DNA from: Haloglomus litoreum
GTDB lineage: Archaea > Halobacteriota > Halobacteria > Halobacteriales > Haloarculaceae
Direction of reading: 5' to 3'
Assembly: GCF_029338515.1 (NCBI RefSeq)
Contig: NZ_CP119988.1
Span: forward strand, 1,798,001-1,862,000
DNA: 64,000 bases
The position numbers were made by a program, and so were the translations under genes. The notes under the pieces were generated by a model, which worked only from the letters and a program-made list of their open reading frames with translations, did no database searches and was not told the origin of the DNA. Shown here piece after piece: positions 34,580 through 41,877 of the stretch. Position 1 is the stretch's first letter. Every line of letters begins with the position of its first letter.

Positions 34580-35338
34580 CTACCCGATGTAGCGCAGGTC
34601 CTCGTCGCTGGGGGTCTGTGGCCCCTGCTCCATCTCCTGGATCTTCTTGATGACCTCCTCCATCTCCTCTGCGCGGTCCTCCAGCGAGGCGTAGCCGACG
34701 TCGAACTCGATCACGTCCTGCAGCACCTCCAGCACGGCGCGGGCGCTCTTCGGGTCGACCAGGTAGCCGGAGGTCTCGCCCATCAGGCAGGCCGTCGGGA
34801 TGTCGCGGCGCTCGCCCAGTCCCAGGAGGAGGCCGCTCACGCCGACGATGCCGCCGGCGGGTTCGTCCTCGCGGAACTCGACGCCCGCGTCCTCCAGCTC
34901 CTCGACCTGCTCGTCGTCGGTGGCGGCGCCGACGACGGCGTACTCCTCGATGAGCTCGCCCGTGGGGACGCCGCCGAGCGCGAACGCGCGCTCGACGCCG
35001 AACGCCTCGGCCACGTCGAGGAAGCGGTCGGTCAGGCGGTAGTGGCCCGGCGCGTCGGTCGCCTGGTGGTCGCCCGACAGCAGGAGCAGGTCCGCGCCGT
35101 CGGTCCGGACGGCGTGGAACTCGGCGCAGGCCATCGTCGTGGTGCCGTCGTCGTCGACGGCCACCTGTGGCGGGAAGTGCTCCGAGTAGACCCGTCGCAC
35201 CAGCTCCGCGTCCTCGAACTCCTCCAGCAGGTGCTCGGCCACCAGCTTCCCGACGTGGCCGACGCCCGGCAGGCCCTCGACCAGCACGGGAGCGTCCAGT
35301 TCGGGGTCCGCGTACGTCTCGACGTCGAACTCGTCCAT
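34580..35338 (-). CDS. PAC2-family (proteasome assembly chaperone-like) protein
   Basis: 252 residues. PAC2 signature GLPGVGHVGKLVAEHLL near residue 22, then GDHQATDAPGHYRLTD and the LGGVPTGELIEEY segment, ending in a helical tail with EMEEVIKKIQEMEQG. Archaeal PAC2 proteins resemble eukaryotic proteasome assembly factors; in haloarchaea a role in 20S assembly is suggested but not proven. Convergent with the M14 carboxypeptidase; the minisatellite lies between their stops. Confidence 0.93.
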   Translation of the reverse strand: MDEFDVETYADPELDAPVLVEGLPGVGHVGKLVAEHLLEEFEDAELVRRVYSEHFPPQVAVDDDGTTTMACAEFHAVRTDGADLLLLSGDHQATDAPGHYRLTDRFLDVAEAFGVERAFALGGVPTGELIEEYAVVGAATDDEQVEELEDAGVEFREDEPAGGIVGVSGLLLGLGERRDIPTACLMGETSGYLVDPKSARAVLEVLQDVIEFDVGYASLEDRAEEMEEVIKKIQEMEQGPQTPSDEDLRYIG

Positions 35339-35428
35339 ACCGCGGGGTCGGGGTCACGGCACTTGAACCCCCGCGGGTCGGAGACAGTCCGGTGCGCCCG
35401 CGGCGCCGGCGGTGCGGACGGGCCGGCG

Positions 35429-35983
35429 CTACGACTCACCACCTCCCGACGGGTGCTTGCGGGCGGTCAGTGGCTGCCGGCGGATCAGCGAGCAGTCGAA
35501 CGCGGGGTGCTCCGCGAGGTGCCGGAGGACCATGTGGCGCCGGCCACCGCTGAGTCCGTCCGTCCCGACGTCGGCGGCCGTGAACTCCGCCGGGAGGCGC
35601 TCGAACAGCGCGCGCAGTTCCACGCGCGAGTCGAACACCTTCCGGTGGCCCGCCGACTCGGCGCCCCGGCGCCTGACGACGTACGTGCCGTCGGGACGGC
35701 GCTCGCCCGCCGTGTGGACGAAGGTCCGCTCCTCCTGCAGTGCGTCGCCGAGCGACTCGCGCACCCGCGCGGCCGCTCCGTCGGAGAGGACGTGGTCGTC
35801 GCCGTCGATGCCCAGGACGACCGACCCGTCCTCGCTCCGGACCGTCAGCTCACAGCCGCAGAATTTCTCGACCCGCCGCCTCGCGGCGACGGCACTCCTC
35901 GCCGGCCGACCGGTGTGCGTCGAACGACATCGGTTCCCAGTAGGGTCACGTCGGTCATCAATCCGGCGGTCGGACAGGTCCAC
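35429..35983 (-). CDS. Conserved-looking haloarchaeal hypothetical protein
   Basis: Up to 184 residues if ATG 35983 is used. The first 35 residues are Arg-rich and unlike the rest, so the true start may lie inside. The core (LTVRSEDGSVVLGIDGDDHVLS, then FVHTAGERRPDGTYVVRRRGAESAGHRKVFDS and GGRRHMVLRHLAEHPAFDC) looks like a compact two-part protein whose C-terminal helix-turn pattern could bind nucleic acid. No family name recognised. The coding quality of the core is good. Confidence 0.65.
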   Translation of the reverse strand: MDLSDRRIDDRRDPTGNRCRSTHTGRPARSAVAARRRVEKFCGCELTVRSEDGSVVLGIDGDDHVLSDGAAARVRESLGDALQEERTFVHTAGERRPDGTYVVRRRGAESAGHRKVFDSRVELRALFERLPAEFTAADVGTDGLSGGRRHMVLRHLAEHPAFDCSLIRRQPLTARKHPSGGGES

Positions 35984-36057
35984 CTGTCCGCGGTGCCGTG
36001 TGACCGCGGCATGGTCGGACGGTCAGTTTCTTCCGGCGGGCGACCGTATACTGCCCC

Positions 36058-36204
36058 ATGCGCGACGAAGAGGAGATCCGCGAGCAGTACGAGTTCCTGA
36101 AGGCCGAGCTGGACGACGAGGACATGAAACACGAGGGCGTCAGGCAGATGTTCACCTACTACAAGCGGGCGCTGGGCTGGGTCCTCGAGGAGGAGTACAT
36201 CTGA
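36058..36204 (+). CDS. 48-residue acidic small protein
   Basis: ATG 36058 to TGA 36202-36204, starting MRDEEEIREQYEFLKAELDDE and ending YYKRALGWVLEEEYI. Acidic, helical, no TM. A TATA-like GACCGTATACTGC lies about 12-25 nt upstream, and GC-ending codons dominate. It looks like a genuine haloarchaeal microprotein rather than chance. Function unknown. Confidence 0.7.
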   Translation: MRDEEEIREQYEFLKAELDDEDMKHEGVRQMFTYYKRALGWVLEEEYI

Positions 36205-36238
36205 ACGTCCGGCACCCCGGCTTCCGCGGTCGGTAGTC

Positions 36239-36362
36239 TTAAGTGCAAACGCCGATTCGTATCGGGTGACGCTTCGCTTGGAGGGCCGAAGCGTCAGCGG
36301 GGACCAATTCAGGGCGGCAACGGCCGACCGGCCTTTTCATCCGGTCGGCCGCTGCTTTCCTT
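36239..36362 (+). ncRNA. Candidate structured small RNA with two perfect hairpins
   Basis: A TTAAGT element (36239-36244) is followed at the right distance by hairpin 1: TGACGCTTCG (36267-36276), loop CTTGGAGGGC, CGAAGCGTCA (36287-36296), a perfect 10-bp stem whose loop contains the anti-16S-like GGAGG. A 24-nt linker (GCGGGGACCAATTCAGGGCGGCAA, quoted in part) leads to hairpin 2: CGGCCGACCGG (36321-36331), loop CCTTTTCAT, CCGGTCGGCCG (36341-36351), a perfect 11-bp stem, then CTGCTTTCCTTTCG, terminator-like. Expected transcript about 95 nt from 36267. No ORF fits. Known class not recognised. The remaining 36363-36605 holds only the PadR promoter. Confidence 0.5.
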
Positions 36363-36605
36363 TCGACGACTAACCGACGAGCGACTGGACCGTCCGTCGT
36401 CGGCGGGAGACGACAGGTCAGACATCGGAGGCGTACACGTCGGGGCTGCCGGCGGGTGGCAGGGTTCCTCGTAGAGGCGGCGTCGGAACCACTATCCCAC
36501 GGTTATCGGGCCGGACGCACCCGTCCCGACACAGATTCGGGGAGTGACATGATTACATCGATACACTTATTCGAGGCCGACGACAAGGGCCTGACAGGTA
36601 CGCCC

Positions 36606-36878
36606 ATGTACGACCTCACCGGGTTCCAGCGAGACCTCCTCTACGTCATCGCGGGCCGCGAGGAGCCGCACGGCCTCGCGATCAAGGAGGAGCTGGAGGA
36701 CTACTACGAGAAGGAGATCCACCATGGCCGGCTCTACCCCAACCTCGACACGCTGGTCGAGAAGGGGCTGGTGGAGAAGGGCCAGCACGACCGCCGGACG
36801 AACTACTACACGCTGACACGACGGGGTCGGCGCGAGATCGACGCGCGCCGGGAGTGGGAGGAACAGTACCTCGATTGA
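36606..36878 (+). CDS. PadR-family transcriptional regulator
   Basis: 90 residues from ATG 36606. It is a compact PadR winged helix: MYDLTGFQRDLLYVIAG, then EELEDYYEKEIHHGRLYPNLDTLVEKGLVEKG and YTLTRRGRREI. Similar haloarchaeal PadR proteins include the oxidative-stress regulator RosR of Halobacterium; I cannot say whether this is an orthologue. CACTTATTC (36565-36573) sits about 33-41 nt upstream as TATA box, supporting this start over ATG 36549, which would add 19 unusual residues. Confidence 0.9.
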   Translation: MYDLTGFQRDLLYVIAGREEPHGLAIKEELEDYYEKEIHHGRLYPNLDTLVEKGLVEKGQHDRRTNYYTLTRRGRREIDARREWEEQYLD

Positions 36879-36902
36879 GGCCCGCGCCGCCTCGCGGCCC
36901 GG

Positions 36903-37628
36903 CTACATGTAGGCCGCGTCCCAGCGCGTCGGCTTGCGCTGGTTCCCGCACCCGTCGCACTCCATCCGGCCCATCGTGTCCATCGAGGTGATGAACGACT
37001 CGCAGTTGCCGCAGTAGAACCCCCACTTGTTCTCGCGCTCCTCGTCCGTGTAGACCGTGTGGAACGCGCCCTTCGAGCCACGGTCGGTGTCGAGGTGGTC
37101 GATGTACACCTCGTCGCCGTCCGGTGTCGTGATAGCCTCGAGGTCCTCGGTCTCGGCGTCCGTGTAGACGTTCTCGACGAAGGTCGGCCCGTCGAGTTCG
37201 ACCCGGCCCTCGCCGCTCTTGACCAGCCCCTGGCGCTCGTAGAACTTGTTCCCCTCCGTGTTGTCCGAGAGGACGCGCCCGCGGATGGTCTCGGCGCCGC
37301 GGTCACGGAGCGCGCGCCGGGTCTCGCGGAACAGGTCCCCCCCGATGCTCTCGCCGCGGTGCATGGGGTCGACATGGAGCCAGTTGATGTCGCCGTACTC
37401 GTCGACGATCTCGCTCTCGGAGAAGCCGACCACCTCCACACCGTCGTCGACGACCAGGAACAGCACGTCGTCGTCCTCCAGCTTCTCGGTGAACGTCTCG
37501 CTGGAGTACCACCGTGTGATCGCCTCCTCGATGGCACCCGGGGAGAGGGAGTAGGACGCCTCCATCGACCGCTTCGCGATCGACCGGATGGCCGACTCGT
37601 CTGCCGGTGTCGCCTCTCTGACCTGCAT
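36903..37628 (-). CDS. GNAT acetyltransferase with C-terminal zinc ribbon
   Basis: 241 residues. GNAT domain about 1-150 with VREATPADESAIRSIA, acetyl-CoA loop DPMHRGESIGGDLF and NTEGNKFYERQGL. After a beta-rich middle part comes a C-terminal zinc ribbon with CGNC near 205 and CDGC near 225 (FYCGNCESF, MECDGCGNQRK). The zinc ribbon is unusual for a GNAT and suggests binding to nucleic acid or a protein partner. CATAAAA on the minus side (37653-37659) is the TATA element for a near-leaderless message from ATG 37628. Confidence 0.88.
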   Translation of the reverse strand: MQVREATPADESAIRSIAKRSMEASYSLSPGAIEEAITRWYSSETFTEKLEDDDVLFLVVDDGVEVVGFSESEIVDEYGDINWLHVDPMHRGESIGGDLFRETRRALRDRGAETIRGRVLSDNTEGNKFYERQGLVKSGEGRVELDGPTFVENVYTDAETEDLEAITTPDGDEVYIDHLDTDRGSKGAFHTVYTDEERENKWGFYCGNCESFITSMDTMGRMECDGCGNQRKPTRWDAAYM

Positions 37629-37784
37629 ACATATCGTCAGGGTGTGGGCTGGCATAAAACCACCTCGCAGTCCCGGCAACCCGGACGCGACCACCGGTCC
37701 GTCCGGCACGGCGCGTGATGCGGCCGTCCCCTGTGGGGAGCGGCGCTCCCCTCGAGTCCGCCCCCGGGGTCCGCCCTCGGATGG

Positions 37785-37827
37785 TGTCAGCCACCAGTAA
37801 AAGCCGACCGGTGGCTGCCGACTGACA
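37785..37827 (+). promoter_or_regulatory. Two competing inverted repeats upstream of the HD gene
   Basis: CAGCCACC (37788-37795) and GGTGGCTG (37810-37817) form an 8-bp stem with a 14-nt loop containing AGTAAAAG. An alternative, mutually exclusive pairing is TGTCAG (37785-37790) with CTGACA (37822-37827). The 37629-37980 interval otherwise holds the GNAT promoter, a TATA-like ATAATCCCTAAG near 37898 and the leader ORF. Confidence 0.4.
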
Positions 37828-37937
37828 GCAATCGCCGAAACTCACGATTTCGAGACTCCTGGCCGTTCAGGGGATGGATTCGTTGCGCGGGCGGTACCAT
37901 AATCCCTAAGACTGGAAACCACCTGTAATTACGTAAC

Positions 37938-37991
37938 ATGACTGACGTTCGTGCGGCACCGCGCTACCGGAGGTGGGGCGATGGGCGTTGA
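37938..37991 (+). CDS. Possible 17-codon leader ORF overlapping the HD gene start
   Basis: ATG 37938 opens MTDVRAAPRYRRWGDGR then TGA at 37989-37991, overlapping the HD gene ATG (37981) in another frame. The message would start near 37930 after the palindromic GTAATTACGTAAC (37925-37937). The peptide is Arg-rich. Its stop lies 8 nt beyond the HD start, the arrangement of a translationally coupled leader. It may be chance. Confidence 0.35.
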   Translation: MTDVRAAPRYRRWGDGR

Positions 37992-38676
37992 GATCAAGGA
38001 ATCACCCGTCAGCGAGGCCGAATTCGAGGCGATGAAGGGGTTCGTCCACGACTACCTCGCGGCCTCGGTGGAGAACGAGGAGGAGGGCGGGCGGATGCGC
38101 TGGTACCCGTGGCACAGCGCCGAGTACCGGTTCAACCACATCCGCAACGTGACGGAACTCGCCGCCGACATCGCCCGGAAGGAGGGCGCCAACGTCGACG
38201 TGACCCGGGTGGCGGCCCTGTTCCACGACATCTCGAAGCTGGAGGCCGACCAGGATGTCCACGCCGAGGAGGGCGCCCGTGTCGCCCGCGAGTACCTCGA
38301 GACCCACGGGAACTACCCGGCGTCGTTCGTCGACGCGGTCTGTCGCGCCGTCCGCGAGCACTCCTACCAGGGTGACCTCGACGACGTGACGCTGGAGTCG
38401 CGCTGCCTGATGGAGGCCGACCTGCTGGACAAGGTCGGCGCAAACGGGACCGCGCTGATGCTGCTCCGGATGGGCTACGAGTCCCGGACCCACATGGACG
38501 CCAACGAGATGGTCGGCCGGGTGCTGGAGCGTGGGGAGGACGCCGCCGCCCGCGTCCGCTCGGACACGGCCCAGTCCATCGCCCACCAGCGGCTCAAGCG
38601 GGTGCGGTGGTTCAAGGAGTGGCTGGAGGACGAGATCGCCGACATGGAGCCGACCGTCCCGGACGAGCCCGAGTGA
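37981..38676 (+). CDS. HD-domain phosphohydrolase
   Basis: 231 residues from ATG 37981, preceded by GGAGGT seven nt upstream (Shine-Dalgarno). Metal residues: His in YRFNHIRNV near 51, His-Asp in LFHDISK near 88, His in REHSYQG near 128, and Asp in MEADLLDKVG near 150, the HD set. Such proteins hydrolyse nucleotides or cyclic dinucleotides. The C-terminal helices (about 180-225) have no known motif. The leader ORF at 37938-37991 overlaps its start. Confidence 0.9.
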   Translation: MGVEIKESPVSEAEFEAMKGFVHDYLAASVENEEEGGRMRWYPWHSAEYRFNHIRNVTELAADIARKEGANVDVTRVAALFHDISKLEADQDVHAEEGARVAREYLETHGNYPASFVDAVCRAVREHSYQGDLDDVTLESRCLMEADLLDKVGANGTALMLLRMGYESRTHMDANEMVGRVLERGEDAAARVRSDTAQSIAHQRLKRVRWFKEWLEDEIADMEPTVPDEPE

Positions 38677-38710
38677 CCGGCTCCGGTTCCAGGCGTCGTG
38701 TGCCCGCCAC

Positions 38711-39388
38711 TCAGAGCGTGGACAGCGTCTCGGCCGCCCGGAGGAGGTAGAAGACGCCGAAGCCCGCCAGGACCAGCGCGCTGACCCCGGCCACGGCCGG
38801 AGCGAGGCGGTCGACCCGCCGCTGGGCCCCGACCAGCGCGGCCGGGAAGCCCGTGATCCAGAGGCCGATGCCGGCGAACAGTCCCACGAGCAGCGCGGGC
38901 GAGCCGGTCTCGACCACGAGGAACCCGGCGAGGGCGTCCGAGAGCGGCGCGAGCGCGTCCAGCGTCCCCGGTTCGAGGAGGCCGACGCCGACGGTGAGCC
39001 AGAAGACGATCTGGTAGGGGTTGGTGAGCGCCAGCACGAACGCCTTCCGGAAGCCCCGACTCGACTCGTCCAGGGCCGCCTCCACGTCGGTGAACGTCTC
39101 GCGGGCGTCGGCCACCGCCCCGTAGGCGAAGTAGAGCATCAGGATGCCACCGAGCCCGACCATCAGCCCCGTCACCAGCGCCGACTGCCGGACGAAGGTC
39201 ACGACGCCGGCGACGGCGAGCAGGAAGAAGATGAAGTCGGCCGTCGCCGCGCCCAGTCCCGCCCGGAACCCCTCCTTCCACCCCCGGAGGACGGACTCCT
39301 CGGCGATGACGGCGTTCATCGGCCCCGGCGGCGCCGCCAGTGCCAGGCCGAAGACCACCCCCGCGGCCAGCGATACGAGCGTCGACAT
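38711..39388 (-). CDS. LysE-family exporter
   Basis: 225 residues with six hydrophobic segments; the first bears the family's AAPPGPMNAVI motif (GPxN) near residue 20 and the fourth/fifth region contains ALTNPYQIVFWLTVG. LysE/RhtB proteins export amino acids or related solutes across the cytoplasmic membrane. It ends 34 nt after the HD gene stop on the opposite strand, so the two genes are convergent. Substrate unknown. Confidence 0.92.
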   Translation of the reverse strand: MSTLVSLAAGVVFGLALAAPPGPMNAVIAEESVLRGWKEGFRAGLGAATADFIFFLLAVAGVVTFVRQSALVTGLMVGLGGILMLYFAYGAVADARETFTDVEAALDESSRGFRKAFVLALTNPYQIVFWLTVGVGLLEPGTLDALAPLSDALAGFLVVETGSPALLVGLFAGIGLWITGFPAALVGAQRRVDRLAPAVAGVSALVLAGFGVFYLLRAAETLSTL

Positions 39389-39529
39389 CGGTCCCGACTA
39401 GCGCCGGTCGTGATATAGTCGTTGTGTGGTGGGAATACGTGACACGACCCCCGTATCGGCGTGATTATCGAGTTATCTGTGTGGTTCGGGGCTTGTGAAT
39501 GGACTCTGGCAAAAATCGGGACAGTTCGC

Positions 39530-40324
39530 CTACGACGGTGTCGCCTCGGTCCCGTCCCAGCGGACACGCCCCTCGACGGCGAGTTTCTCCAGGTGGGCGA
39601 CGACGGTCGCCTCGGCCAGGTCCCGGACGCCGGTGAGGTCCTTCTCGTAGGCGGCGTCGGTGATCTCGGCGACGGTCCGGGCGCCGTCGTGGACGGCGTC
39701 GCGGACCCGCCCCTCGCGGTCGCGGCGGTGAGTGATGAGACGAGCGCAGGTCTCGCGCGGGTCGGCGATGACGGGGCCGTGGGCGGGATAGAGGGTGTCG
39801 GGGTTCCGGGCCCAGAGCCGGCGGAGCGAGGAGACGTAGGCACGCATGTCGCCCTCCGGCGCGCCGACGACCACGCTGCCCGCGGCGACGGCGAGGTCGC
39901 CGACGAGGTAGGCGTCGGTGCCCGTGGTGTCGTCCGGGAAGCGGAACCCGACGTGCTCGGGGGCGTGGCCCGGCAGGTCGACGACGGTGGCGTCACCGTC
40001 GCCGGTCGGGATGGTCGTCCCGTCGACGAACGTCCGGTCGGGGACGACGCCGGTGGCGGCCTCGAACTCGTCGCCCCGGCCGTACCGGCACCAGACGGTG
40101 GCGTCGTGTGCGCTCGCGTAGTGCTCGACGGCGCCGACGTGGTCCGGGTGGTGGTGGGTGACGGCGACGTGGGCGACCGTGCGGTCGGCGAGCAGCGCGT
40201 CGAGGTCGTCGGTCACGGCCGCCGGGTCGACGAGGAGGGCCTCGTCCGTGCCGAGACAGTAGGCGGCGGTCTTCCCGGTGGGTGCGCGGGTGGGGACCGT
40301 GAGCGGGACGCGGGTGCAGTCCAT
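39530..40324 (-). CDS. Metallo-beta-lactamase fold hydrolase with C-terminal winged helix
   Basis: 264 residues from ATG 40324. The metal motif is VTHHHPDHVGAVEH near 75; further ligands are His in LPGHAPEHVGF and Asp in VGDLAVAAG. From about 205 a winged-helix-like region (HRRDREGRVRDAV, TVVAHLEKLAVEGRV) matches the LACTB2-type layout. Members include endoribonucleases and thioesterase-like hydrolases. It is 56 nt downstream of the HTH gene, same strand, so the pair may be co-transcribed. Confidence 0.9.
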   Translation of the reverse strand: MDCTRVPLTVPTRAPTGKTAAYCLGTDEALLVDPAAVTDDLDALLADRTVAHVAVTHHHPDHVGAVEHYASAHDATVWCRYGRGDEFEAATGVVPDRTFVDGTTIPTGDGDATVVDLPGHAPEHVGFRFPDDTTGTDAYLVGDLAVAAGSVVVGAPEGDMRAYVSSLRRLWARNPDTLYPAHGPVIADPRETCARLITHRRDREGRVRDAVHDGARTVAEITDAAYEKDLTGVRDLAEATVVAHLEKLAVEGRVRWDGTEATPS

Positions 40325-40380
40325 ACTCGCGGGTCGGCGGCGAGGTGGAAAAATGGGGCGGGCGCCCGGCGGCGGCGACG

Positions 40381-40653
40381 TTACTCGGTGAGGTAGTAGA
40401 CCTGCTTGCGCGCGTCGTGGAAGGAGTAGCGCGAGCCGACGAGGTCCTCCTCCTCCAGCCGGTTCAGCGCGTAGCGCACGGTGCGGTCGGGGAGGAGCGA
40501 CTCCTCGGCGAGCTGTCCCTGCGAGAGGGGGGAGGCGTCCTCCAGCACCTTCGCGACCAGCTTCGCGCTCGGCGGGAGTTCGCGCAGGCGCTCGCGGAAC
40601 TCGGGGTCTGTCAGGGGCGACTCGTGGGCCTGCTCCTCCGGCGTCGTGCTCAT
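40381..40653 (-). CDS. MarR-like winged helix regulator
   Basis: 90 residues. The wHTH covers the protein: ELPPSAKLVAKVLEDASPLSQGQLAEESLLPDRTVRYALNRLEEEDLV, then a wing ending RKQVYYLTE. Acidic N-terminal tail. Upstream on the minus strand, ACACATATAGCG (about 40689-40700) is a plausible TATA element, suggesting a short leader. It resembles small haloarchaeal MarR/TrmB-type regulators; target unknown. Confidence 0.87.
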   Translation of the reverse strand: MSTTPEEQAHESPLTDPEFRERLRELPPSAKLVAKVLEDASPLSQGQLAEESLLPDRTVRYALNRLEEEDLVGSRYSFHDARKQVYYLTE

Positions 40654-41048
40654 ACACCCACCTCGCTCGGAACCCTCCGTAAAGCCTCGCTATATGTGTG
40701 ACAATACAATACGAACACTGCTATGTGACTAAGGGCCCCTTATACAAACTCGGGTGACAGAAGTTGCCGGAACCGACAGCGAGTGCGAGGCCCCCTGATT
40801 GCAGGACTCCTTAAGCCGTCGCGGTGTGCCTCCGTGCTCCGGCCGCGGGATATGTACGGGAAGTGGTTGGTTACGTGGCGTCGGGCCGGCTTCGGCATCG
40901 AGCGGTGACCGTGCGGGGCGACACCGGCTACAGCCGCCGGCGCGCCGGCGCGCGCACGGGTCGGCGGGGACCTGACGGCCCCCCGTGGATGGGGCAGGGT
41001 CGTCACGGTCGGGGGAACGGTTTTGCGCGCCGGTTCCGACGCTCCGGT
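40654..41048 (+). other. 395-bp intergenic region between divergent genes
   Basis: The part near the HTH gene (40680-40760) is AT-rich (TATATGTGTGACAATACAATACG) and holds its promoter plus a near-palindrome TAAGGGCCCCTTA (40730-40742). The rest, 40760-41040, is GC-rich with no convincing start or hairpin. A TTTTGCGC element at 41022-41029 may be the TATA box of the next plus gene. No gene seen. Confidence 0.5.
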
Positions 41049-41840
41049 ATGCTCGAACTGGAGCACGGGTTCAGGGTCGTCGACGTCGGGGCGACGCTGG
41101 TCGGCGAGCCAGGCGGGTCGCGCGGTCGCGCGGTCGCACCGGATCGGCTGGAGCGTGAACTCCGGCAGGCGGGTGTGGTGCGCGCGGTCGTCGCCCCGCC
41201 GTCCCGACCGAACGAGAGCGGCTACCTCGCGGCCAACAACGCCGTCGCACGACGCTCCGTCGACCGGCCGTTCGTCCCCTTCGCGCGGCTCTCCGGTCCT
41301 CGGGTGCCGGGCGACCCGCCGGACGAGCGGTCGAACCCCGGGGAGCACCCGGACACCGAGTCGGTGGCACAGTACGGCTACGACGACCGGTTCCACGGGT
41401 TCGCCATCGACCCCACACTGGATGGCCTGCCGACCCCGGGGACGCTCGACGCGCTCGGTGATGTGGGGCTACCGGTCCTGGTGACCGGCGGCCACGGGTT
41501 CCCCCCATCCCGGGTGGCCGACCTCTGTGGGCGTGGGTTCCCCGTCGTCCTCGGCGGCGTCGGCGGCGACCCCGGGACCCGCGAACTGTTCGCGACGGCT
41601 GTCGACCTGCTGGAGCGCCACGACGACCTGTTCCTCGATACGGGGACGGTCCGGTCGCGGGCGCACCTGGAGCGTGCGCTCCGCGAACACCCCGACCGGG
41701 TGCTGTTCGCCAGTCGCGCGGGCGAGGCCCACCCGAACGTGGCCGTGATGACGCTGCTCACCTGTTCCGTTCCGGAGGACACGATGGGACGGGCGTTCGA
41801 CGGCAACCCCTCGCGGGTGGTGCCGTCGCTGGCGCCCTGA
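41049..41840 (+). CDS. Amidohydrolase-like TIM-barrel protein (COG2159-type), degenerate metal site
   Basis: 263 residues from ATG 41049. The pattern of strands (RVVDVGATLVG, FHGFAIDPTLDGLP, LPVLVTGGHGFPPS, VVLGGVGGDPG, FLDTGTVRS, DRVLFASRAGE) follows the predicted metal-dependent hydrolase barrel. The usual metal residues are largely replaced (VGAT rather than HxH; HGFP retained; Asp in LFLDTG), so enzymatic activity may be altered or lost. Substrate unknown. Single gene. Confidence 0.78.
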   Translation: MLELEHGFRVVDVGATLVGEPGGSRGRAVAPDRLERELRQAGVVRAVVAPPSRPNESGYLAANNAVARRSVDRPFVPFARLSGPRVPGDPPDERSNPGEHPDTESVAQYGYDDRFHGFAIDPTLDGLPTPGTLDALGDVGLPVLVTGGHGFPPSRVADLCGRGFPVVLGGVGGDPGTRELFATAVDLLERHDDLFLDTGTVRSRAHLERALREHPDRVLFASRAGEAHPNVAVMTLLTCSVPEDTMGRAFDGNPSRVVPSLAP

Positions 41841-41877
41841 GTCGGCCCCGGGAGAAGCGCCCCCGCCCGAGCCGGAA

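Noticed and set aside
40731-40742. Near-palindrome TAAGGGCCCCTTA as a regulator site
   Set aside because: Only five-base arms around GCC; too weak to report separately from the promoter region.
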